Source of the DNA: Symsagittifera roscoffensis
Taxonomy: Eukaryota > Xenacoelomorpha > Acoela > Convolutidae
Assembly (NCBI RefSeq): GCF_963678635.1
Contig: NC_087065.1
Coordinates: 47,122,381 to 47,186,380 of the forward strand
Length of the DNA stretch: 64,000 bases
Direction: 5' to 3'
Of this stretch, positions 41,901 to 53,900 are shown in pieces. Below the pieces are notes generated by a model. The model made no database searches and was not told where the DNA came from. It saw only the letters and a list, made by a program, of their open reading frames with translations. A program made the translations under genes and the position numbers. Every line of letters starts with the position of its first letter. Within the stretch, counting starts at the first letter, position 1.

Positions 41901-44900
41901 AAGTCTATTCTACCAATATGAAGTTAACTTCAAATGTTGAGCTCTGACCTGGTGATTGGGATTATTTAGACTGGCCAGCGACTGGACTGATCGAGAGAAG
42001 TCTGGTTCGGGGGTCTTGTGCTTGAGGATCTGTAGGATGTCTCTGGCTTGAAAGGCAAGTCCGAATGCAGCCGCAGCTTGACTTGTAGCGTCTTCCTCCG
42101 GTCTGTAGTCGAACATTGCACGCACGAAGAAAGACTAAAGCACAAATAGGCGTGCACTACTTACTACCCAACATGATGCACTGCGTACCAACAGTATCAT
42201 TCGTAGCAATAAAAAAAAACGTACTAACGGAAACTTGAGACAACAAAATCGCTTGATTTAAAAAAAAAACGAGTAAGTTCAGTGAAATAGAAGCTTATGT
42301 AAGATTTGTCGAATAAGTTTAATGCGCTTTAAATGAACAATATTTTATGTCGTTGACTCCAGATTAACATTTCATTTCATGTTGACTCAAAATGTCATTC
42401 TGTATGTTTTATTCAATAAACCTTTTTTCGCAAGCGTTGAAATTAATGCCACCAGCGGATAATTAACTACGCGAAATTTCATAAGTACGACATCAAACGA
42501 TCAACAATAAAAACTAAGATGGCAATTTAGCTTGGGTTGGCAAAAAGCCGACGATAATTCGAATGATAGCGTATGTAAGCTTTCAATAGTCATTTATACT
42601 CACTTTAGGCGAAATTCTGATACAAACAAATGTTGTTTATAGGATATTAAGACGGAGTTAAAATCATTCCGTAATCTTTTTTCAATAAACTTTTGTTTGC
42701 GCTAGCAACGCCACCAGCGAATATTTCATTCGGATTACTTTTTAGAGAAGATTGGTCATATTTAAATGTGTCTCAGTTTTTTCAATAAGGTGACATTAAA
42801 CAATTTATAATGGAAATTCGAGACGACGATTTAGCTTCAGTTGGCAGAGTTAGCCGACGCTAGCTCGGTGAAATAGAAGCTTGTGTAGATTTGATCAAAA
42901 ATTACATTCACTTAGTCTGCAAGATACCCACTGTTGTTTATTCCAAATTAAGAAAGAATTCAATTTCATTCTGTACATTTCATCCAATAAACTTCTATTT
43001 TCGCAAGCGTTGACACTTCAAGTATTACTCTCAGTAACGCCACCTGCGAATATTTCATCCGGATTACTTTTTAGAGATTATTGGTCAGATTTAACTGTGT
43101 CTCAAATTTTTTCAATAAGGTGACATTAAACAATTTATAATGGAAATTCGAGACGACGATTTAGCTTCAGTTGGCAGAATTAGCCGACGCTAGCTCGGTG
43201 AAATAGAAGCTTGTGTAGATTTGATCAAAAATTACATTCACTTAGACTGCAAGATACCCACTGTTGTTTATTCCAAATTAAGAAAGAATTCAACTTCATT
43301 CTGTACATTTCATCCAATAAACTTCTATTTTCGCAAGCGTTGACACTTCAAGTATTACTCTCAGTAACGCCACCTGCGAATATTTCATCCGGATTACTTT
43401 TTAGAGATTATTGGTCATATTTAACTGTGTCTCAATTTTTTCAATAAGGTGACATTAAACAATTTATAATGGAAATTCGAGACGACGATTTAGCTTCAGT
43501 TGGCAGAATTAGCCGACGCTAGCTCGGTGAAATAGAAGCTTGTGTAGATTTGATCAAAAATTACATTCACTTAGACTGCAAGATACCCACTGTTGTTTAT
43601 TCCAAATTAAGAAAGAATTCAACTTCATTCTGTACATTTCATCCAATAAACTTCTATTTTCGCAAGCGTTGACACTTCAAGTATTACTCTCAGTAACGCC
43701 ACCAGCGAATATTTCATCCGGATTACTTTTTAGAGATTATTGGTCATATTTAACTGTGTCTCAATTTTTTCAATAAGGTGACATTAAACAATTTATAATG
43801 GAAATTCGAGACGACGATTTAGCTTCAGTGGCAGAATTAGCTGACGCTAGTTCGGTGAAATAGAAGCTTGGGTAGGTTTGATCAAAAATTACATTCACTT
43901 AATTTGCATGATACCCACTGTTATTTATTCCAAATTAAGAAAGAATTCAATTTCATTCTATACATTTCATCCAATAAACTTCTATTTTCGCAAGCGTTGA
44001 CACTTCAAGTAATACCCTCAGTAACGCCACCAGCGGATAATTAACAGCAAAGATTTTGGAAAAAATGACATCAAATGATCAGTAATAGAAACTGAGATGA
44101 CGATAACTCAGTGGTAGCGTATTCAGGCTTTGAGTAGTAATTAAAATTCATTTGAGCCTAAACTTTGGGACAAGGACAGTTGCTTATAGAGATGAAGACG
44201 GAGTTTACGTTATTCAGTAAACTTTTTTCAATTAACTTCTAATAGGTCATTCGTTTTAGTGAAAAAATGGTCGTATTAAATTTTTCCTCAATATTTTGAA
44301 CAAGATGACATAAAACTCATGAAAACTTCAGACGATGATTTTGCTACAGTTGGCAGAAGCATGATTATAATTTGATTCTACAATTCATTCAGGTTTCGAC
44401 TATCAATATCGAAGGTATTAACACAATGATCTCAGAATGAGCTCTTGAAATCGAGCAAAACAGATTCATCTCTAAGCAAACCATAGCTAGCGTTCGTAGT
44501 TCAGGTTAAAGATCGGTAACAACATTTAAAATGTGACTCCAGTAGGTAACCGGATAAATTTCATGCAAAACGTCAGACACTAGTCCCTGTTAAAACTGTT
44601 TCAATTGTTAAACTATTTCAGGCAAAAGTAAGACCTAAAAAATCTATATCATTCATCTACCAACTTCTGAAACCAGAAAACCATGATACTCTAAAATATC
44701 ATTTTAAGACGTATTTTCGTTTTTTGGTATTCTACAGTCATCGAATAGATCTTTGGAGGCTCCTCCAATAGATGCATGGCTTTTCATTACTCAAACATGG
44801 GCTCTGTATCAAAATGTAGATAAATTGTTTCGTAGTTTGGTAGAGAAACTCGAAGAATTTCAGAAACTGTCATGCGAATGACGAAAAATGGTTTTGCTTC

Positions 44901-47900
44901 AGTTGGCAGAACTAGCTGAAATAGTCCAGCGAAAGAGAAGCTAATACACGAGGAACCGCTGAATTCAAACATTTCACGGATATTTCATTCTAATACCAGA
45001 ATATTCGTCTTTTTGAACTGTGCCTCAACAATTTGATACATCCATCAGATTTCGAACTTCAGACAAAAAAAATATAGAGCTCTTTGATTTTCTAGAAAAA
45101 TTTTCGATGAACACTTTTTTGATTAACTGAGATTAAAAATTAATCCGCTAAAATCTGAATTACAAAATCCACTTTCGAAATAAGAAGTCGATCACATTTT
45201 CCCGACCTGTACACTTTTTTGTTCGATAGTAAAATTTACCTTCCTTATAACAAGGGAAATGAACTGAACTTGAAAAGCATAGCCAACATATAATTGAAAA
45301 AAAGTCATGAACGCAAGGAAACAGAATAAAACACTGACTTAATTTTTGAAAAAATTCACAACTTTCAAAATTCCAAGCAAAAAATAGATGCCCATAAGGC
45401 TCTTTGAAATTCTAGAACAATTTATGTTTGGCATTTTAAAATCAATTTGAGAAAACTGTCTCAATCAAAAAACTTTTTAATTCGCTTGGAATAAAAACAT
45501 TACTTAATAAATTCATTCCATTTTAGTAAGTTAAAAAAGCCCATAAACAAATTCCATTTTCAAAATTAGACGTCGATCTCGTTTTTTGAGACAGTTACAC
45601 TTTTACTGTTCAATAATGGAGTTTGCCTTCCTTTCAACAAAGGAAATGAAGTGTACTGAAAGAGAAATCAAATGTCGAACCGCGAAAAATCAAATTTTAG
45701 TGTGAACCACGAAAACCCAAATTTTAGTGAAAAAAAAAATCAAATTTTGATGAGAAATCAAACTTTGGTGGTGGTATCAATTTTCGTTTTGCAGATATCA
45801 AATACTTTTTTTGATGTTTTTCTATATAAGTGTTAAGATAATATGGCTGTTGCCGGAAAAACCCTCAGTAACGCCATTAGCGAATATTTTATTCGGATTG
45901 CTTTTTAGAGAAGATTGGTCACATTTAACTGTGTCTCAATATTTTTAACAATATGACATCAAACTATTCAATGGCGATTCGAGCTGAAGATTTTGCTTCA
46001 GTTGACAGAATTGGCAGATGCTAGTTCGGTGAAATTGAAGCACAATAATTACTTGATTCTAAAATTCAAACAGTTTTAGACTGATCGCATCGAATGTATA
46101 AACTCAATGAGCGCCAATTGAATCCTTGGATTGATTATTCAGCAAACCATGTTCGCTCGTAACCTAGCTAGCGTTGAGATATGCTCCAAAACGAAAGTTA
46201 GAACATACCATTATTGAATCAGAATAATTGCAACATTGTGAAGTCAGACTAGCTGAAAAAAATTAAGCAAACAAAGGTTGAAAAGTAAGGCCAGCAATAA
46301 ATGGATGATTTTGGCGCAATGCGTTTCTGCGACGCACTAACTCGAAGCCCGAAAAAATTACTCTTAGAAACACAAAAAAAAATCGACTTCAAAGTTGCTG
46401 TAGAAGCATTAAGTGATATTGAAAAATCTCTGTCGAAATTTCACAAAATATTATTTTATTATATTATTACGCCACGAATATAATACTTTAGATGATCATT
46501 TCTCGACGAATCTTTTATCATTTTATATTTGACAAACACCAAATAGACTTCGACTGGATTGCCTCTTTATTAACACTTGGACACTGTCTCAAGTTTTGTC
46601 AAACTGTTTCGTAAATTGGATGAGAAAATTCAAAAAATGCAGAAATGCATGCTCAAACACTAATTATAATTTAGCTTCAGTTGGCAGAACTAGTTGACAA
46701 TAGTTCGGTGAAATAGAAGCTATTATACGAAGATGATTAACACATAATTAGGATGATATAAATCGCTCGTATACGAACCTCAGAAGTGGATCGCAGGACG
46801 ATGAACACATAAACAGGATGATATAAATCGATCATAAATGGACCTTATATCTCGCAATCAGATCGTATATCTTGTCAATGAGCTCAACTATATTATTTGG
46901 AGCCCCATGAACGTTTTCAAATCCACACAATTGTAAAACAATAAGTAAAAGTTGATAGCCATGATAATTCTATTTCTCAGCGTGTGACCTTTGATTTAGT
47001 GACCAAAATTCATGAGAACTTCTACTTGAAGAAATACCGAGGAATGATCTTCACACTTGAAATTGAAAAAACTTCATTAAAGTGCAGCTGCACTTAGCAA
47101 AAACAAGCGACAAAAAGCTAACAATTGGCTCTAAAAGGTGAAATAAGTTCAAAAAATGCAAACCATGAGCCGGAAACGAACCCCCAACTTGGAGATTAAG
47201 AGTCGCACGTCCTCGCATTTGTACCAAGTTACCATAATATCAAACTATTAGCTGCAAATATTTCAGATAATTTGCCAATGCTGCACCTGCGATACAAAAA
47301 TAAGTGATAAAAATCGTTTTTAAAAAGTTTTTAATTCACTAAGTCATCAAGAACTATATAAATAAACATAGCCAACAGATAGTTTGAAAAGGGTCAATGA
47401 ACGCAATTGAACAGAAAAAAAATACTGACTGGCTTTTCAAAAAAAAAATCTTTTGAATTTCCAAGAAAAAAATAGATAGACTAGAAATTCAAAAGCTCTT
47501 TGAATTTCTGAAACAATTAATGACTGGCACTTTTTTTGATAAAATTAAACTAATTTGAGAAAACTGGATCAATAAGTATAATTTTATTTCGCTGGGAAAT
47601 CTGAGAATTGAATTCCAATTTCGAAACTAAAATTCGATCTCGTTCATGACCTTTACATTTTTGCTGTTCGATAGTTGAGTTTGCCGTCTTTTTAACAAAC
47701 GAAATGAACTGAACTTAAACAGAAATCAAAAATTAAACCGCTTAAAACTGCAAATTTTAGCTACAAAAATTTTAAAAAATTACATTTCAATCATCAAAGA
47801 AAACACAGGTATAAGAGCGTTTTTTACTCTTCAAAAGACGCAACATGATGCATCTAAGCCCGAACAAAAATCAGCTTTAAGCCAAGTAAATTTTTAAAGC

Positions 47901-50900
47901 GACGAAAAACACTAGAAGCTGAAATTATGCAAGCCAGAGTTGGTACATTTATAACCAAGTTCAGAAACAAAAAATTCAAATGAAACGGTTATTCAAAATG
48001 CAACAAAGCTCAAAATTCCCTTTTAAAAAGCTATCAGTTTCATTTAAGTGTCAAATGTCACAAAAATGATGCCCTTACCTCGGATAGATTGTTGATAGCA
48101 CCTGAGTTGGACTGTTTTGGGGTCACTTTGATCACGATGTCGCCCGAGATGTGGTTCAGCAGATCTCGCAGCTCGTCTTCAGAGTGTTTGCGGATAGAGC
48201 GCCTGTTGATCTCCAAGATCTCGTCGCCCTCGTTCAGAATTTCTAAGCAGACATTAAGATATGTTCTGGAATGTTTGTTAGTGTTTTGACATAAAATGAA
48301 AAAACCGTAAAACTTCTAATCGTATAATCCTACTATCGTACAAGGTATAATCGTACATTTTGGCTTTCGTATAAGAAACATATAAACGCGTAAGAAACGT
48401 ATAATCGTGAGATCAAAATCCTAATTCAATTATAGTAACTGCTCAAGGCTTTTCAGATTGTTTTTGCTGCTCGGTAATCTTTTTTTTGCTTGAAAAATAA
48501 ATTTTTTGATTGCTCGTATTGGACATGAGCCGCCCCTATTATCAATCAATCTTGTAGTACGCAATGAAAAAAAATCCTTGTTTCACAACAAAGACCAGCC
48601 AATTATCAGTTTCATTAATCGTATAAATCAGATTTCTCGTATAATCTTATAGAGTAGAAAGGTTTTTCGTATAATTTATCGTATATCATATAACGCGCAC
48701 AAGACATTAAATCATCTGCTAAATTGTCGAAAAACTCATTTTAGCTACAAAACAACACTTAATGCTTAGATAATTTAGTTTTAAAACTTAAAACAGCCAA
48801 CTGACAGTTGGAAAAGAACAATGAACGCAAAGAAACTGAAAAAAATCTTCAACTTTTGAATTTCGAATAAAAAAATTATATGAAGAATTTGAATTTGTAG
48901 AAAAACTTATGATGGACACCTTTTTGCTAAAATCAACCCAATTTGAGAAAACTGGATCAATAGGTAAAACTTTTTTTTCGCTGGAAATCTGATAATTAAC
49001 TTCCATTTTCAAAATTAGAAGTCGATCACTTTTTTCGTGACCTTTACACTTTCGCTGTTCGATAATGGAGTTGCCTTCCTCTTAACAATAGAAATGCACT
49101 GAACTTAAAAAGAAATCACAAGTCAAACCGCGAAAAATTAAAATTGAGCGTGAACAAATATAAGACTTTTTCCTAAAAAAAATCAGCAAGACATATATCA
49201 GAGTCTTCAATACGTTCATTACTCTTAATATTGATGTTTAATTTTCACCAAGTTTAAGTTCCCATATGACGAATTTGGAATCAGCACAACAATCAATCCG
49301 CTTTTTTTTGGTTTCTTAAAAAATATAAATAAGGTTTCCTGGCAGAGTTGGGATATCGTCCTAAATAATTGAACCGATCTTCTGATACCGCCAAGAAGGA
49401 TAAAAAAATACTGATAAAATGATGCGCATCAGTGGACATTGGGCAATAAGCGGACAAGAAGAAATAAGAAATACTAACTCTGACGATGGATCATTCCTCC
49501 GATCATGATACGGGAAACGACCACTTGGTCTGTTTTGAGAATCTTCAGAGTAATGCCCAGAGGTTCCCCCTTGTTTCGGTGGAAATTCACTTGCCTGTAA
49601 TAGAAAAACATCATTAAGTTAAGTTTAAAAGCTTAAAGAGTCGTCTTACTACAAAAAAGACTCTTTGATTAATAATTTAGTCCAGCAGCTACGGAATCGG
49701 AAATCTTGCTAATTGAGATGCCTAACAAGGTATAGACTTAAATAGGGTCATTTCACATTTCGAAATTGTTACTGAACAAGTGTGGTAACAGAAAATAAAA
49801 ATTGGCTTACTTGATCCTGGTAACTTCCGGGCCTTTGTGACCCGGAAGAGAAGAGTTCAAAGGCGAGTTGGGTGCCCCACTATCAGTACCAGAGGAACCC
49901 ACACAATTTCCGTTAGACATGGTGGTACTGATCGAGGGATTGTTACCGAAGTGGGCGTTGTGTTTGGCGAGTGACAAGGTAGTTGGCATCGGAGAGGCTT
50001 TCTGGACTGTCGTTCCAGATTGGGTCTGGTCGGCCGATGGACCCAGAGGAGAGGAGCAGTTTGACTGGCTGTCAAACAACTCGGCTATTATGACGTCATG
50101 CGCTTGGAGCAAACACTAAAATATGAACAAATGATGTTATTTCAAATACTACCAAAAATGAAAAAGCATTTTAAATAGGCTAAATTGGCTAAGCTTTTAT
50201 CATTCACATCGATCTCCACAAAAATATTCGCTGCTGTTTCCGATCTACAACAAAAATTTCAAATGTCAATATTTTCCGACACACCGGCGAATACTTGAAA
50301 AGATATCAGAATTTTCGGAAATCTTGACAAAAAGGTGTTTTTTTTATCAGCGCCCCTCCTTGGGCACAAAAAGGGTGATCACTCACATTGAAATTGTAGT
50401 TGAGCTGGAATAGGTCTCTGAATTGTGTCGATATCTCTGGAGTGTAGGAAGTGGAAGTCTTCACCTGGTGGTCTAGCAGGGATGCCAACTCGGAGCAGAG
50501 GCGAAATGCACCCACCTCTCCTTTCTCATTAGTCACTATCGACATGCTCTCTTTGCTGCAGGCACCTCCCAGCTCCACAGAAATTTTATCATAGAGCTAA
50601 AAACGAAAAGAGTTGCCACTTATTTATGGGATTCTGAACCCTAAACCACATGTTAACATCTTTGCTTAAAACAGCATATATTTTTGCTACTCTTAGGATT
50701 CTTTTAACTGCCTTAAATTCGAAGGTGCACTTGTTTAAGAAAATGTGTTGATGTTAGATAGATAAAACAAACCGCGTTAAAAAATCTGACAGATCTATAA
50801 AAACACTTGGTTGTTGGAGCTCGCGTTTAATAATAGCCTTTCACTAGACTTCATAGAAAAAAAAGCAATTAAACGAACTTGCACGTGGCATAGTTTGAAC

Positions 50901-53900
50901 GATTCCGTAAAGTATCCGACAATTATCAGTTTTCCAACCAATGGGAAAAATTGAAGTCTTTTAGAAGCCATCAGATAATCAATCAGACGCTGTTTAAATT
51001 CATTATTCAACTCTTACCCAATGTGGCAGCACGGTAAAAGAACTTGGAAGCTTAGGATTAGCAGCACCAATGAAATAACTGGAAGGAGGTAGAGATAAAG
51101 AGTGCGAGTTATCACAGTAAACAGTAGAAAAATATCCATCTGCGAATGATGCCGATGAATTCGGCGATGAAAACATTTCATGTTCTTCTGGGTTACTAAT
51201 TCTTGCATTCCCTCTCTTAGCGAAGCCCATTTGCAACGTTTCTTCGCTTCGTAAATTAAAAGGATGCTTGTTTGCCAAAAACCCGCTGCTTGATGAAGAT
51301 TGCCTAGCGTTTGCTAACTTCAATGAAGGGTTGAATTGCATCTGACTCTGAGATCGGAAATCTTCAGTATCGGTTGAGTAGTAATTAGTAGATACTACTT
51401 GTAAAGATAACTGTTGGCTTATACTTCCTGTGGTCTTTGAGTTTGTCAAGAGCCATTCTCTACTTGTATTTGGCCTGGGAAGACTTTTGGTGTAGGTTGC
51501 TGCCAACTTCTCAACGCTGGAATTCTCGTCGAATGACATGGTATGATATGATGGTGTTCTGTGATCCACAGCAGAGATCGGAAGGTTTTGGCTGCGCTGG
51601 CTCATGGAATGTGTTCTGATTGGCTTTGGAGGGGGTTCTTTACCTAGTACTGATTGTGACCTAACAGGCCAAGGGTCTTCAAATTGCACTGGGGTTGTTC
51701 GTTTCGAGATTCGCTCCAATTGGGCATTTGAGAATATCAGTTTAGCTTTGGAAGTCTCACGCTCTGCGCGTCTAGTCAAGTCACTCCTGGTAGAAACGTC
51801 AAGTTTAACTAGCATTGCAGTATTTAATGTTTAAATCATCACACACTGACCACCTAATATCAGTTTCACTGACAAACTGCTAGATTTCGATTTCGAAGCG
51901 CTTCACCCAATGACACAGAGGCAAAGCGAAGTTTCGCAACACAACCGATACAACACAAACATAAAAAACATAAGAAGTCGAAAAAAAACGAAAAACGTCA
52001 AAAAGGTTGAAAAAAATTAGGTTCACCAAATTACAAACTTTCGAATGTCTTGATAGAAGTTCATTCTAGTCAAACATGCCAGAAATTTGAAAATTAAATC
52101 AGCAACGGAACAAAAGTTACGAAGAGGAAACAAAGCCGACAATATTTGAGCAGAAACAAGTTGAGCCGAAAAAAAAGATGTAACAAAAAATCTGTAAGCT
52201 GTAAGTCGCTCCTCACCTGACATTAAATTGAACAAAACTAGCACTTGCAACTACAATGATTTATGCTTACAGCTTACATCACAAGAAAAGTCCTTGATGT
52301 GGCAACTGAGCCAACTATCTTTGAGCAGACACAAGTTGAGCCGAAAAAAAACTTCAAGTTTCAATTCTCTTCTGAAACTACAATGATCATACTTGCACTT
52401 ACAAATACAATGAAAGTTGATTGCATCACAAGCAAAATACGTGATGTAGCAACTCTTAGCCGACAAAATTTGAGCAGACAAACAAAATTCCGACAAATTA
52501 AATTTTACCGAAAAAAAACGAACTGCATACATACTGGAAAAAAAACCGGCCGAGACTCGACCCGACCTCAAGTAAGGAACCTGGAAATGGGAAGGAACCT
52601 GAAAGTGGGAAGAAACCTGAAAATGGGAACGAATCTGAAAGAAGTTAACAGAAGAAAAAAGTGGACAAAGAGGCGAAGCCGAGCTTCGCACCACTTGTGA
52701 TACAATACAAAACAGCCACTAAAACAAAAAAATTATAACAATCCAAAATGCCGAATCTATCAAAACCAACAAAAAAAGTATCAAAAACTCACACCAAAAC
52801 AATAGAAGGTAATAATAGCATCAGAAGAAAACTTATCAAGCTCTAAGCAACCCAAAAATACCTAAGAAACCCTTAAAGCCTAAAAAAATTCAAAAAAGAC
52901 TCAAAACTAATTAAACGCTTTCATCCCCCCATTTCCTTCAAAACACACAAGCACAAAAAAAAATTATGCTCATCAAACGACGAAATATGAAGTCAATTAG
53001 CCGATATAAAATAGTCAACCCAAAAAAAAGCAAATAAAAAAAAAGACTTGAAAACTAATAAAAAGAGATTAAAGCCCCGTTCCCGTCAATAAACACACAT
53101 GCACACAATTTTTTTTTCGCTCATTAAACATCAAAATATGAGGCTTCTATAAAATAGACCGAAACTTATTAAATCGAGAAAAAAAATTAAAAAAGAAAAA
53201 AGACTTAAAAACTGATAAAAAGTAGTTCAAGTCCAATCCCCTTCATTACACACACGTACACATTTTTGTTGCTTAATAAAGGACGCAATACGAGGCCAAT
53301 AATATAGATTGAAACTTGTTTAACCGAGAAAAAAGAAATAAAATTAAAAAAAATCTAACAAGTTGGTAAAATTACAATCAAACTGAAAAGCAAATTTCGA
53401 AAAGGACGGATATTCAAAATATTAGCATGCTCAAAATAAGTCTGTTGCAGTTTCCAACAGAGAGACGACTGTGGCAGTTCAGAAAGCAACGTGCTGAAAA
53501 AGGAGGTCCTGAAATTGGAGATCCACCTGTGGGCAAAGTTGTTTACAGGAAAAAATGTCCGATACCTCATTGCATTACCCTTGCGTATCGCAAGGGTAAC
53601 AAAGAAAAGAGTGTAAGAAAAGTTGTTAACGGTAAAAATTCTAGTTCTCGATTACAAGACACTTGCAAGTGTCAAAATACTTGAATATCTTTCAAAAAAT
53701 GCCAGCTTCAAAAAATTTCGGGTAAGCAAAATTAGTTTTAACATATTTTGTTCGTTCAATTAATCTGTTCGGCCTTTAATTATGGTGTATATTTAGCTAG
53801 ACAACTTATCACTTTTAAATTGCAATGCCACTCAAGTTTGAATATTCAACCTGCTGACAATTGATGGCGTCTTCTCTGGACTTTCGGCACTTTCTTCCGT

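Larger units (their letters stand above)
42135..48078 (-). other. MAGUK intron 6 (5.9 kb), repeat-filled
   Basis: The intron between PDZ and SH3 holds a 329-bp satellite (42440-44110), several 0.5-kb dispersed repeats (about 45040-45280, 45285-45720, 47370-47830), a 60-bp doublet near 46735-46860 and a tRNA-like segment (47164-47236). The block GATTTAGCTTCAGTTGGCAG from the satellite recurs singly at about 44340, 44890, 46005 and 46675. No exon is recognised inside. Confidence 0.75.

Noticed and set aside
42881-43776. Three repeated 78-80-codon plus-strand frames starting MCRFDQKLHS.
   Set aside because: They are the same satellite unit translated three times. The start is a non-ATG codon and no gene context exists.
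52251-52700. Long overlapping open frames on both strands (about 145 codons each).
   Set aside because: They follow low-complexity repeats (GGAACCTGAAAATGG type), have no recognised motifs and no splice context.
53427-53684. Plus-strand 85-codon frame with basic composition.
   Set aside because: No recognised motif, no upstream or downstream exon, and it lies in a proposed intron.
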